Source: Owenia fusiformis (lineage: Eukaryota > Annelida > Polychaeta > Sabellida > Oweniidae). From it: a stretch of 64,000 nt of DNA. The notes under the pieces are model-generated. The model had not been told where the DNA came from. It worked only from the letters and a program-made list of their open reading frames with translations, and did not search any database. Of the stretch, positions 33,405 through 44,633 are shown one piece after another; within the stretch, counting starts at the first letter, position 1; every line of letters begins with the position of its first letter. The position numbers and the translations under genes were made by a program. The stretch covers positions 18,669,520 to 18,733,519 of the forward strand of contig CAIIXF020000012.1 of the NCBI GenBank assembly GCA_903813345.2, in the 5' to 3' direction.

Positions 33405-33575
33405 CTAGTAAAGATGAATCAGCAGTGTTACAGCCATCAGTATTACACAAGCCGTGACATCTGTACCACCGTTATTGTTTTGATTAGCCCATTCTACTGG
33501 ATCAACCAGGGTACTGTCCTCTTCTACAGCCTCCTGCTCAATTACTACAGCTGCACTAGACGCTGCTTGCGCATA
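33405..33575 (-). CDS. Last coding exon: GPI-type C-terminus of RGM-like protein
   Basis: Minus strand: TTTACAG acceptor above 33575, phase 0, stop TAG at 33405-33407; 56 codons. It begins YAQAASSAAVVIEQEAVEED and ends with NNNGGTDV followed by ACVILMAVTLLIHLY. A polar small-residue stretch followed by a terminal 15-residue hydrophobic tail with nothing after it is the pattern of a GPI-attachment signal, as in RGM family proteins. The helical acidic start corresponds in position to the last helix of the RGM C-terminal domain. The phase fits the exon at 35568-35784. Confidence 0.75.
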   Translation of the reverse strand, partial: YAQAASSAAVVIEQEAVEEDSTLVDPVEWANQNNNGGTDVTACVILMAVTLLIHLY

Positions 33576-33770
33576 CTGTAAATATTTTGAAATAAAATTA
33601 AAGTTTTTACCTCAGTTACAAATGCTTTTCTGAATGTATCAGTCTTGGTTGAATTATAACTTTGCCACCTCAATTTCTTAAGCATATCTTTTTACAGTAG
33701 TTTGACAGGTTTATTAATTTTTATAACTATTTAAACATTTGAATTATTTTCTTATAAACATTATACAGGG

Positions 33771-34873
33771 TGGGCCAAAAAACAATACCAAACTTCACAT
33801 CAGGATAAAATATAGTTACGTTCAATATGGTACATTGACTTATATATCATTTTAAAGATTAAATATTTTCAAACAATTTGCTGGTATATTACACTTTGCC
33901 ATAAAATCAATACTAAAGATATATCATACTTATTTGAGAGCCCAGATTGCTATTTAATGTCTCTAAATTTTAGGGAAAAAAATAAACTGGTAAATCTGTG
34001 GAATTATGTAAAAATATTTTTTATAGAATATCGTTTTGTTAGGTTAATACATGCTTGTATATTTGCATAATTGTGTGACTTAACTTAATGTTTATGAATT
34101 TCAGTGTTGTTTAATAACAGTTTACACTTTATTTATTTTAACAATTGCTCGATATGTCCTCCCCCTCCTCTGCTTAAACAATAAGCTTCAGGCAGCAGCG
34201 CCATCTATCAACAGATTTCTGTTGCAATACATTCCAGTACTTTAGGATTCCGCAGTTAAGCTCATCACTATTTTTTATTGGGTGCTTGTGATAGTACACC
34301 ATTTTCTCAAGACGGCTCCATGTATGGTAATCCACCACATTAGCATCGGGGCTGTTGGGTGGCCAAGCATCTGGATGAATCAAATTGACACCTTGTTTGT
34401 GAAGAAATGCTTATGTCTCCTTTGATCTATATAGCTATGGGACGTGGCAATTTCTTAATGAAAAATAAGATCCTCACCACACGTACGTTTTATGTCTCTT
34501 AACAGACCTTCTTTGAGTACTTATTGATAATAAACAACACTGAAACTCATAAACAATAAGTTATTAATCACAAATGATGCAAATGTTCAAGCATGTATTC
34601 ACCTAACAAAATGATGTTCTATGAATAAATATTTATATAATTCCAAAGATTCACTGCTTTCTGCCTAAAATCTAGAGACATTAAATAGCAGCCCAGCCTC
34701 CCAAATAAGTATAATATACCTTTACTATTTACTTTATGTCATAGTCTTATATACCAACTTGTTTGAAAATGTATTACCTTTAAAATGATATGTAAGTCAA
34801 TGTACGTACCACATTGAACGTAACTGTTTTTATCCTGATTTAAAGTTGGGTATTGTTTTTTGCCCACCCTGTA
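33771..34873. mobile_element. Mariner-type element with long inverted arms
   Basis: TACAGGGTGGGCCAAAAAAC at the left and GTTTTTTGCCCACCCTGTA at the right are near-perfect terminal inverted repeats with TA at the ends. Inverted similarity continues about 350 bp inward on each side. The centre encodes a transposase remnant on the minus strand. It lies in the intron between the last two exons of the RGM-like gene. Confidence 0.85.
34174..34383 (-). pseudogene. Mariner-type transposase fragment
   Basis: The frame reads HPDAWPPNSPDANVVDYHTW then SRLEKMVYY, the block with the third catalytic aspartate (NSPD...VDY..W) of mariner/IS630 transposases. The first two catalytic blocks are missing, so the element cannot move itself. 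Confidence 0.75.
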
Positions 34874-34878
34874 TATAT

Positions 34879-35455
34879 AAGATAAGATAAGTTTATTGTT
34901 CTTTATAGTGGTAGGTTACACAAATCAACCCAGCCCACCTGGGCTTATCAACCACTTAACAAGTTTAAACATTTTAAATTATACAATTAGTGAAATAAAT
35001 ATCAATCTGTGTTATACATATGGTTACGTCTTTTGACAAAGCACTCCCTTACAAAATGAGCAAATTGTCTTGTCATTTTCTCAAACGGGTACTTTAACTT
35101 TTCTACATTTGTGTCAATACATTTAAAATTGTTATCAATAAAATACCTCTGTCTAATTTCATTATAAAAATGGCAATGAAACACAAAATGTATCTCATCT
35201 TCCACACAATTTTGTTCACATAAACTGCATAATCTTTCTTCTAGTTTTTCATTCTTAAAACGACCCGTTTCTATTCTTAATGGTAAAATACCCATACGCA
35301 ATTGTGCTAAAAGTGACCGTTCATATTTACTTAAATTCAATGTCAAATACTTTTCAGTTTCATAATTATTTTTAAAAGTTGCATAAGTCCTTAACTTATA
35401 TATAAAAGAGTCTTGGTGATTTTCCACTGACATCACAATCAACATATGTTATCAT
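34879..35455 (-). pseudogene. 5'-truncated LINE tail
   Basis: A 147-residue minus-strand frame reads ERSLLAQLRMGILPLRIETG, then EERLCSLCEQNCVEDEIHF and VFHCHFYNEIR, the end of CR1-like LINE ORF2 proteins including the Cys/His cluster. RT is absent. It ends next to a GATAA-type simple tail at about 34880, by the mariner element. Confidence 0.7.
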
Positions 35456-35567
35456 ATTCCAGATTGTGCCAGATTTTTCTTTTTACTGGATATTTCTAAT
35501 TTTCATCAAATGTGTTGATTAGGTTTTTAAAATAATAAAATAATTAAATAAATAATTAAAATAATAC

Positions 35568-35784
35568 CTCGGGTCCAACAGTATCACAATCAAATTCACA
35601 GTTGCTTTGTCTCTCTCCTTCTCCACTACATGCGTCTACGCAACTAGTTTGACGCTTTCTACGCCTGCGTCTCTTTTCTGAATTACCAATGATTTGATCC
35701 TCAGGGCACCCAGTGATAAACATACCAGATGATACGTCCAGGAGTGATTTGGAGATTCGTAATACCACCACAGGATAGCTATCA
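35568..35784 (-). CDS. RGM-like exon with GCP motif and basic cleavage site
   Basis: Acceptor TTCATTCAG, donor GAG/GTATTA; phase 2 in, phase 0 out. It encodes YPVVVLRISKSLLDV, then FITGCPEDQII, then EKRRRRRKRQTSCVDAC and a Cys pair in SNCEFDCDTVGPE. The order (V-x-hydrophobic-x strand, GCPxxQ-I, basic site, C...C...C.FD...G) parallels the end of the RGM C-terminal domain in vertebrate RGM/hemojuvelin. The eight-residue basic run is a strong furin-type site, and proprotein-convertase cleavage is known in hemojuvelin. Cleavage here is inferred. Confidence 0.75.
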
Positions 35785-36631
35785 CTGAATGAAAAGAATA
35801 ACAAACATTAGCTATGTTTGCACAACCGAAAAGGCTTAGATATGTTACAGAATAAATCTGCTATTTTATCATTCCTCTTTCTGCAAGCTTTGTGTTTAAA
35901 AATGCATGTATTATTATTATTTTATTTTTTATTTCATTACCTGAGTTGAACTCAACATTTTATCCTGACAGTGTTAAAAATTAAAAAACAATGAAAATGC
36001 TTTGTATAAAAAAAACCTACCTCATACCCACCTACCCACGTACGTGGGACATGATACAGTCTTTGAAGGGTTCAGTTTTAAAGATCTTAGTTTATTAAAT
36101 CTTTGTTTATGATGAATTATAGATGCATTTGTAACAACCCTTGATATCAAGTTGCTACTACATCCCAGCTGGGTCCGGTTCCCAATCGGGGCATCGAATT
36201 TAGCACACTTTCTTTCAATTTCTATGTCTGGATTGTTGGACCTATGCTCGCGGTCGTTAGTTATTTATTCCCCTGGGGCGCCCTCGGGTCATTACACATA
36301 AAATGCATCCATATGCCTTTATTTATGGATCTGTCATCTGTTAAGTCATAAAATAAAGCCGGAATTGTAGAGATGTTAATGATTTGAGCTATTTTGAGAT
36401 TTAATAATCTTTAGAATTGAACCCATTAATGACTGTATCATGTTCCACGTAGGTGGGTAGGTGGGTATGAGGTAGGTGGTTTTTATACAAAGCCCAATGA
36501 AATTGGAATTGTCCAAATAATATCCAAACACTGTTAATAAAACTGTGAATATCTGTTGAGGGATACACATTTTGCAATAATTGCGGGACTGTATGTAAGA
36601 AACACCTTTTTGGAGAAATAATGTAACATAC

Positions 36632-36755
36632 TTTCGTTTCACAAATGATGCAAGAAAACCGTGCTGCACACCCTGAATCAGTACATAGTTGACATCGGGA
36701 AGTGTTCTTGATTGAGCGTCCACAACATTTATTACCTCATCGCTCCCATCCTCCC
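36632..36755 (-). CDS. RGM-like exon, beta-strand segment
   Basis: Acceptor GATTGCAG, donor AAA/GTATGT; 124 bp, phase 1 in, phase 2 out. Encodes EDGSDEVINVVDAQSRTLPD then VNYVLIQGVQHGFLASFVKR, alternating strand-like sequence of the vWD/RGM-C fold. Both phases match the neighbouring exons, the main support for a piece this short. Confidence 0.7.
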
Positions 36756-37021
36756 CTGCAATCATAAATACAGTTTTTGTGACTTGAAAATACACACTTT
36801 CAGACACTCCATTGTATCAACATCTATCGCTATTGCTTTGAGTATGTATTTTTATAACAAAAATGTGTGATAAGGAATAAATTAGATTTATAATCTGAAT
36901 AGGAGTTCAATAACAATATTGTATTTATAGAGTCAGTTGGGCAAAAGATCTTTGGAGTCTCATCTTAGTCCATCCCATGGACCTCTATAGGATAGAGGTC
37001 AATGGCCCTTCTGTAGTAATT

Positions 37022-38490
37022 ACTCAGATGCGAGTAGGCAGTCACCAGTTTCCCCACCAGGTGGCTGATTCGGGGGACATTACATGGCAGGGTATTACAA
37101 AATTCCCTTAAACCTGAATATTTATCAGTTTTAGGGGATCACTGTATGTGATAGTTATACAAATTAAAATATGTCCAGTAAAAGAAAATATTATCTGCCC
37201 AACACAAGAAAAGATATTTCACTTTTTGTGGTTTTACAACATGGGGTTTATGGGGAATCTCCCCGCTTCCTGGTCATCTCAACCCCAAGACAACTCAACC
37301 CAGTAAAATTCAACCCCAAGTCAAGTCAACCCCAGTAAAACTCAACCCCAAGTCAACTCAACCCTGCAAAACTCAACCCCAGTAAAACTCAACCCCTTTA
37401 TTTCTATATATTGATAAACTTATAAGAAAGTTTATTTCATAAAAATAATTCTGATTACTCAGTTTGTGATTTCCATTCTTAGACCATTGCCTTTTAAGAT
37501 TATAGTTAATAATGAGTTCATCTCCAAAATGTCAACATGGTACTAATAGGATTAAAATATGGGTCATTTTATTAATTTTGCTAAAGCATTTGTTTTGTTG
37601 TATACAAAACGTAATCCCTCTGAGGTTGACACTCGTGATTATTTGGAAAACTGGAACATGACCATTGCTTTCCAGGGGCATAGCCAGCTTTCAGTCAGGA
37701 GGGATGCGATCGTCCAAAAAATCAGGTTTCAGTCAGGGGGTGCCGATCGTGGCATAAGCGAGCCAAAAAAGATATGTTATGACACAAAATGATGCAACTT
37801 CCTTCAAAATTGGGGGAGGGTGTGTGCGCACTCCTCATGGCTACGCCTATATGCTTTCAGTCTATTAATTACTAAATGTTAATGATTTTGTTAATGCATG
37901 TTCATGTAAATAATAATGCATGTTCATATCAATAAAAAGTTATATTACATTGTTAATTATTTTAAATTATCTAAAATTTGATTTCAAAAGATGTCTTCAA
38001 TTAAATAATAGTGACAACTTGATGAATTATCCTTGAGCTTAACCGTTTTTTGAATACTTTTACAACTTTCTATTCAAAATATCATGCAAAGTGCTAGATT
38101 TTCAGAAATGAATGACTTAAATTATTCATCATAAAAAAATTAAATTAGACATTGCACAAATTAATAGGGTTGAGTTTTACTGGGGTTGAGTTTTACAGGG
38201 TTGAGTTGACTTGGGGTTGAGTTTGCTCTGGGGTTGAGTTTTTCTGGGGTTGAGTTGACTTGGGGTTGAGTTGTACTGGGTTGAGATGACTTGGGGTTAC
38301 CTGTCACCAATCTCCCCGACCTAGAAGTCACATTTTCAAAGAAAATTAAATTTTCTAAGTTGACGAACTCTTTTGAAAACCACATTTCTAGATGTAATTT
38401 CACACGTAGATTCCAAATATGACATCAGTTTGGACTGAATTGTGAATTTTTAATGACGCAATCAGAATAATTTCTACTCGCATCTAGGAT
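37022..38490. mobile_element. MITE family M1, copy 1, interrupted
   Basis: Ends CAGATGCGAGTAGG (left) and CTACTCGCATCTAGG (right) are inverted. The body matches the copies at 50076-50510 and 61241-61679 (for example GAAAATATTATCTGCCCA, TCTCCCCGACCTAGAAGTC). It is split by an insertion at 37266-38308. It sits in an RGM-gene intron. Confidence 0.75.
37266..38308. mobile_element. Insertion with tandem-array inverted ends and ~10-bp target duplication
   Basis: AATCTCCCCG occurs just before (37256-37265) and just after (38309-38318), and the uninterrupted target is visible in related MITE copies. The two ends are inverted arrays of degenerate CTCAACCCCAGTAAAA-type units (37275-37395 and 38165-38300). 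The centre contains a further short element-like piece with GGGGCATAGCCAG (37677) and TGGCTACGCCTA (about 37838) ends. A 9-10 bp duplication suggests a Mutator- or hAT-like mechanism; no transposase is present. Confidence 0.65.
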
Positions 38491-38871
38491 ATTGAGGTAA
38501 TTATTTGTTCAAAGTTCTGTTCATTCTAGTCATGTTATATAACCTTCGAACTCCAATTAAATGATATGCAAGCTCGTTTTCAGATAGTTAAAAGCTCATG
38601 CCACCACCAAAGCTGTTACGTGATCTTGGCGTTAAGTAATTGCACATTTTAAAGAGAACCTGAATGCGAGCGTGTTATATTTCGAACCCCTGGAATTATA
38701 TTACAGTCAGGCTCTCAATTCACTTTTCCAGGGACCTAAATTAAACTATCGTCCATATACTTTTATACACAATCGGCCAAATAAACATTACAAATGGGAG
38801 AACTAATCCAGAGAGGACCATAATTCTACACGTGCACTTGCAAGTTTTATTTAAACCTCCCTGCAACTTAC

Positions 38872-38986
38872 CTGCTGCTGTGAGTAAATCTGATCCCGAC
38901 CCATCAAAGGCTGTTGGTAAGACTCCACCACTGGCACTGTATGAACCCATATAGGCACCCAATGATGATCTGAATGCAATGTGGAA
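38872..38986 (-). CDS. RGM-like exon
   Basis: Acceptor CATTTTAG, donor CAG/GTAAGT; 115 bp, phase 0 in, phase 1 out. Encodes FHIAFRSSLGAYMGSYSASG then GVLPTAFDGSGSDLLTAA. In vertebrate RGMs a similar segment (PAAFVDGS) follows the first strands, and LPTAFDGSGSD here occupies the matching place. The intron upstream contains the 890-bp palindrome at 39256-40145. Confidence 0.7.
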
Positions 38987-39255
38987 CTAAAATGACAAGA
39001 ATATCTCATTTTCAATTTTTATCGCAAATTTTTGCATTCAGCTCAGTCAAGCTGAAGTGAAATCCACCAGTTTCATAAAATGTGATTGCTGATGCAAATT
39101 AACCCTGATGTGTTCAGCGTATTTTTAACATTAATGGACGGGGGGGGGGCATCTGGCGTTTTCAAAGTTGAAGACGTATAGTAAAAAGTAAGGTACCATA
39201 TTAGAGATCATTGCGACCCCCCCCCCTTACACATTAGAGTTAATTCAGTGTAATG

Positions 39256-40145
39256 CACCCTTGGTATACGCAGCTAACGAAAATTGACCGGTACGGGTCA
39301 AAAGCTGGACCGGTACGGGTTAACGGTTTTATTTGAATTTAAAACAGCCATAACTTGCTCAATATTGACTTCCTCGTGTCTAATTTGAAATATATGATGC
39401 CTCCCGATGCTTTTAAGTACCCCAATTTTTTACAGATTTTTAAACGGACCAAAACTCTCTAAATGCGCATTTATGCTCTTTTCTCTCGAGAACGACTGTC
39501 TCATTTTCACGATAACTTTTATTTAGTACTTCTAACATATAAGATCTATTTTTCCCCATCAAGGTATGATGTAAATGACATGCTATTTACATCTTGTGAG
39601 TTTCAATGACGCGCGTTTGATTTTATAAAAAATGCCAAACTTTGTGACAAAGAATTTCATCAGCTATTGCCCCGAACCGGTCCGTCTTCTCGCTGCAAGG
39701 AGATTGCCCCGAACCGGTCCGTCTTCTCGCTGCAAGCAGGATGAAATTCTTTGTCACAAAGTTTGGCATTTTTTATAAAATTAAACGCGCGTCATTGAAA
39801 CTCACAAGATGTAAATAGCATGTCATTTACATCATACCTTGATGGGGAAAAATAGATCTTATATGTTAGAAGTACTAAATAAAAGTTATCGTGAAAATGA
39901 GACAGTCGTTCTCGAGAGAAAAGAGCATAAATGCGCATTTAGAGAGTTTTGGTCCGTTTAAAAATCTGTAAAAAATTGGGGTACTTAAAAGCATTGGGAG
40001 GCATCATATATTTCAAATTAGACACGAGGAAGTCAATATTGAGCAAGTTATGGCTATTTTAAATTCAAATAAAACCGTTAACCCGTACCGGTCCAGCTTT
40101 TGACCCGTACCGGTCAATTTTCGTTAGCTGCGTATACCAAGGGTG
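39256..40145. mobile_element. 890-bp near-perfect palindrome with 6-bp target duplication
   Basis: Arms of about 405 bp (39256-39662 and 39738-40145) differ at only about three positions. Ends are CACCCTTGGTATACGCAGC and complement; GTAATG flanks both sides (39250-39255, 40146-40151). The spacer holds two copies of CCCCGAACCGGTCCGTCTTC, and related words (GACCGGTACGGGTC) lie in the outer arms. No coding capacity. It lies in an intron only 47 bp from the donor of the exon at 40193. Confidence 0.8.
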
Positions 40146-40192
40146 GTAATGAATTAAGAATAAAATTTCGATTTTATGCACTGATTACTTAC

Positions 40193-40405
40193 CCCAGTCA
40201 TTATGGTAGGCTTTGGATCTCCAGTGCTTCCAGAAACCTCACTAGTTGTCATATTTAGCGTGAACAGTGCATTCTTCAGCCAGACTTGGTTTCCTGGTGC
40301 AGAACATGTTATCCAATCAGAGTCCTGGCTTTCATCAGGATCGTAGAACTTGCAATGCGGGTCGCCAAAACACCACAGAGTTCTTCTTTCAATTGAACGT
40401 GGTGT
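40193..40405 (-). CDS. RGM-like exon with FGDPH autocleavage motif
   Basis: Acceptor TGCCTTTAG, donor GGG/GTAAGT; 213 bp, phase 0 at both ends. The protein reads RRTLWCFGDPHCKFYDPDES, then DWITCSAPGNQVWLKNALFT. FGDPH is the Asp-Pro autoproteolysis site of RGM proteins and the start of the partial von Willebrand type D fold; the following strand (QVWLKNALFTLNMTTSEV) fits that fold. A vWD domain of another kind is the main alternative, but the downstream GCPxxQ, basic site and GPI tail favour RGM. Confidence 0.8.
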
Positions 40406-40519
40406 CTAAAGGCAAAAACAAACTAGTTTTGTTTATTTTGTTGAAATTGGCATTGTTCTTAGTATTGACTTTGCTACCTTAAAGATTGTTGTTTAGACCA
40501 TACGTAATGACATAATTAA

Positions 40520-40955
40520 ACAAGAACACAAAAAGTGTACAACATGTCCCCACCAATGGGCAATCCTATATTTTTTTTTCATCCTCAATGCCAAATAAGA
40601 ATCAGTTGAAGAAAACTTTCGAGAAACAAATTCAAAATGGCCGCCACTTTACCAAAAAACCCAAAAGGCAATCAGTTTGCGATTTTCATACAAAGAATCA
40701 TTCCTGAAAATTTGAAATCGATCCGTCAAACAGTTGGCCTGGTAATGCGAAGACAATATTTTACAGACAAGATTCTAGGACAGAAAATTCGAAATGGCCA
40801 CATTTACCAAGAATGTCTAAAAATAATCATTTCTAGATTTTCATATAAAGAATCATCCCTGAAAATTTGAAAATTATCCGTAAACCCATTTGCTTCAAAA
40901 CATGTAGACAGACAAGACTTTACAGATAAGATTTTAGGACGGAAAATTCAAATTG
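40520..40955. repeat. Partial copy of the TGTCCCCACCA repeat
   Basis: Shares CATGTCCCCACCAATGGGCA, TCTAGATTTTCATA and CCTGAAAATTTGAAA words with 26300-27215. The right end is lost. The short plus-strand frame inside is a repeat shadow. Confidence 0.6.
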
Positions 40956-41225
40956 GCCAATGTAATCATTGATGACTCAAATACTATAGTTGACGGAGTT
41001 GGTTCAACTTTTATATGCTGATGCTATAGGCGAGTGGGAGATCCAGCAAAAAAGGCCTTATTTGTTGACCTTAATTAAGATAGCTTGCAACCACATGGAT
41101 CATACCTGACTTTCATAATATGAATATGTAGATTTCAAAAATGACAATAATAAAAATTGAAAAATGGCCGATCACTATGGAAACGGGACGCAAAGGCCAC
41201 GCCCACTTTTTAAATTTCTTACTTG

Positions 41226-42490
41226 GTGGTAAATACATTTTAGACTGTAACTTTCTCGATTTTTAACAAATCTTCACATTATTGGTATCTGCTGAAGCGT
41301 AATGATGAGTTCTTTCACCTCAAGTATAAATTATGTTATTTCGCTCATATGTATATCCATTATGACGTCATAACCCTTCTTTCGGCCTCAATTTTCCATA
41401 TAGTTACAACAAAGTAACAGTGTTTTACTAGTTACACTTCTTAAAAATGGATAAAAGTAGGTAAATGTAGTGCCAATACAAGCAAGAGTATATCGGTTTT
41501 TCGGATATACTGATATTGAAGGCTGCATGTTTGAAAGAATATCATTAAATCTCGTTCCATGGTTACCGTGAACTTTTCAGCAATTTAGGCAATAAATACT
41601 TTTTGGACTGTAACTTTCTTTGTTTTTAAGCAATCTTAGCATTATTTGTATCAGAAGAAGCGTAATAATAAGTTTTTTCACCTCAATCATAAATTGTGTT
41701 AATTGGCTCATTTGCATATCCATTGTGATGTCATAATCCTTCTTTTGGCCTCGATATTTCTTATAGTTACAATAAAATAACAGTGTTTTATTATTAAACT
41801 TCTTAAAAATGGATAAAAGTAGGTAAATTTAGTGCCAATACAAGCAGGAGTATATTGGCTTTTCGGATATACTGATATTGAAGGCTGCGTGTTGGTTAGA
41901 ATAACATAAAAACTCATTGCCATGGTTACCGTGAACAATTTAGCAATTTAGGTAATAAATACTCTTTGGACTGTAACTTTCTTTGTTTTTAAGCAATCTT
42001 AGCATTATTGGTATCAGAAGAAGCGTAAAAATAAGTTCTTTCACATCATGTATAAATTATGTTAATGAGCTTATTTGCATATACATTATGACGTCATAAC
42101 CCTTGTTTTGGCATCAATATTCCATATAATAACAATATGATAAGATTGTTTTAATGGTTTCACGTCTTAATAATGGATAAAAGAAAGTAAATGTATTGCC
42201 AATACAAAGAAAAGTATGCTAACCATTCACATGTAGATATACTGATATAATAAAGTCTGCATGTTGGTAAGCATACAATAAACACTCGTTCCCATGAATA
42301 CCAAGTACTTTTCAACAATTAGGCGATGAATCCTATTTTGACTAACTTTCTTGGTTTTTAACCATCTTAACGTATCAGAGAAGCGTAATAATACGTTTTT
42401 TCACCTCAAGCATAAATCATGTTAATGTGGTAATTTGTTTATCCATTATGACGTCATAACCATTGTTTTGGCATCAATATTCTATGTGTG
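41226..42490. repeat. 363-bp satellite, about 3.5 copies
   Basis: AATGGATAAAAGTAGGTAAA recurs at 41445 and 41808 and, mutated, at 42172: periods of 363-364 bp. Copies are roughly 75-85% alike by eye. Each unit contains ATTATGACGTCATAA or a one-base variant, a palindrome with a CRE-type core. It lies in an intron of the RGM-like gene. Confidence 0.75.
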
Positions 42491-42948
42491 AACAGTATTC
42501 ACCTTTCCCCAAAGTCAGCTCATGAATATTATAATTAGCAAATCTGAAATCTCTGACGTCAGAGTAGGGCAAATTTTTGCGAGAAAATCTTAACACATAA
42601 GAAGTCAATGTGAATCATGACGGAAACGGGTTAATATTATTGTCAAATTATGTTGAGTAGTAATAATATTTAAGATAAACGTCATGGAATTTATTCAATT
42701 ATATACTAAGGGATAAAGGAGTTTTGTCCAATAATTGATTTTCAATATGGCCTCTGATTTTCAAAATGCCCTGGTGCTCTCATAATATAACATGCACAAG
42801 AGTTAAGGAAGTCCCTGACTATGTGTAGAGAAGTGCAACAGAATTGTGGTAGAAATATTTCACAAGTGATATGGATTATAATTTTGATATAGGTTTAAGG
42901 TTTCTGTTAAACCTTTCAGAGAAAAAAAAACTTTCAGAGAATACTTAC

Positions 42949-43123
42949 ATATGCTATATTTTCCAAGTCCTCTTGCGATTCAAATCCATATTGTACAGGA
43001 TAAGCCAACGCTAAATATTTCTTCAAGCTCACTCCAAAACTTTTGCACTCAGTTGTGAATGTTGTACTACCAGAGTCTGGTAAGACTACATTTTCTAAAC
43101 ATGAAGCCATCCTCTTGAATGCC
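42949..43123 (-). CDS. Exon of Cys-containing helical region, part 4
   Basis: Acceptor TTATTTCAG, donor TAT/GTAAGT; 175 bp, phase 2 in, phase 0 out. Encodes AFKRMASCLENVVLPDSGST then TECKSFGVSLKKYLALAYPV and a linker before the FGDPH exon. Two cysteines ~23 residues apart in helix-like sequence. It precedes the RGM-type domain where RGM_N sits in true RGMs, but I cannot match it to RGM_N. Confidence 0.75.
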
Positions 43124-43608
43124 CTGAAATAATCTGATTACCATTAGCACTCTTCTGTATACATGTAATAACTAATAATTTAGACTCTAATAATTGGACT
43201 TGAGCTTTGAGGCATGTCACCTAGAACTGAGACTAACATAACATTTTATGATGGTCTCAGCCTAGAAGAAGTAAGTAGCTCCCATAATTATTTGTTATTT
43301 CTTGGTTTCGGGGGTTCTCCTAAGCTTGCCCACATGATCCTACAAACCTTATATCGATCTCAAGGAGGATTGGCAGCCATTATTCAAACTCGATACTCCG
43401 ATAAAATATGAGTAATATTGTTAGCAAATTGGTCCACGCCGTGGAGTGGAGTATCCCGTTTGAATAGCGGCTTAACCCTCTTCCTATATCACATGATATT
43501 CAAAATGGTGGACAAGTTATTTCTTATTCCTATGGAATGCAATACATGGATCTATCACATGGATACTGCGTGACCTAAAATAGAAGCAATATATAAATTT
43601 ACACGTAC

Positions 43609-43825
43609 CTACTGTTCTTTGGAATGGAATCACTAGCAGATTGTCCAAGGGCAGCAATCGAGAATATTTCCCCACTACTGTAAATGTCAGGAATACATTC
43701 TTCATACTGATTATTTAAAGTTTCAAGATCTTCGAAACATGCTGGCAATTCAACCCCTTTTTGCTGAACAAGTGCAGTCAGGTCACTACCATTGTGGTAG
43801 AAAAATGGGTATACATAAGCCATTG
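43609..43825 (-). CDS. Exon of Cys-containing helical region, part 3
   Basis: Acceptor ATTTTCAG, donor AG/GTACGT; 217 bp, phase 1 in, phase 2 out. Encodes MAYVYPFFYHNGSDLTALVQ, then LPACFEDLETLNNQYEEC and IPDIYSSGEIFSIAALGQ. One N-glycosylation sequon (NGS). The Cys pair C-x15-C matches the style of the adjacent exons, suggesting a repeated helical unit. No named family recognised. Confidence 0.75.
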
Positions 43826-44433
43826 CTGAAAATATATAAGCATATAACCATTTAAGGAATTAGAAGGGATAGAGGGTGAACTGTTTTCAATAAAGCGTGC
43901 AAAAAGATACATCTGATCAAATCTGAGAAAATCTGATAAACAGTGTGTCTCAAAAAAGAGTTACTGTACACTTACAAAAGGTTCAATATATTTCATGATT
44001 TTGACTTTTCCCATAAAATAGACTTAGATACCAAAAGACCAGTCTTTCTCGAATAAATCAACACCATCAGATTCAATTAAAATCCGTCCATGATTGGCTG
44101 CACAGGACAGCTTTTATAGACACATGTGAAGTTTGATTTGCACCAACTTCTCCGTGGTTGGACATGTGGTGATCAATTCCTTTTTGGTGCGAATGCTGTG
44201 GACAGTGATATCTTGATATGATCAATGATTCAGTTGTTTCTTTCCTGGATAGAAATTCAAGATTTCATTGAGTGTTCAATTTTGTTACGTATGATGGCAA
44301 TAGGATGATGCAAAGGCCTATGGCAGAATGTTTGGTAGAACTCTTGGAAATCAGAAGATAGCATTGAATTACTCAATGGATTGGCCCCCAGGGTGAAGAA
44401 CTAAAGCTATTTGATTAAAGCGAATTTGATTAC

Positions 44434-44633
44434 CCTCTCGCACAACTGTTTTTGTGGTGCCATCGCTGTTGCAGGCAAATTCCGCTTTTCCAATTAAGTT
44501 ATCCAACATTAATTTAGTGGATGCATTCGCTTCATCACAGTTATTTGCTTCAGTCATTACATCACGTACACATGCCACATATGAGGCATATGGAGCCGCA
44601 GAGCCATCAGTCGAATCCAAGTATACCGTTCTT
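44434..44633 (-). CDS. Exon of Cys-containing helical region, part 2
   Basis: Acceptor TTTTACAG, donor GAGG/GTAATC; 200 bp, phase 2 in, phase 1 out. Encodes RTVYLDSTDGSAAPYASYVA, then CVRDVMTEANNCDEANASTK and AEFACNSDGTTKTVV. C-x10-C followed by a third cysteine; sequon NAS. The intron below it (43826-44433) contains no other gene. Confidence 0.75.

Noticed and set aside
33405-33480. Alternative frame in the last exon reading CHGLCNTDGCN, resembling a Ly6/uPAR three-finger end
   Set aside because: That frame has stops just upstream and would need an extra intron; the chosen frame is open from the acceptor and phase-consistent with the previous exon. Kept only as a curiosity.
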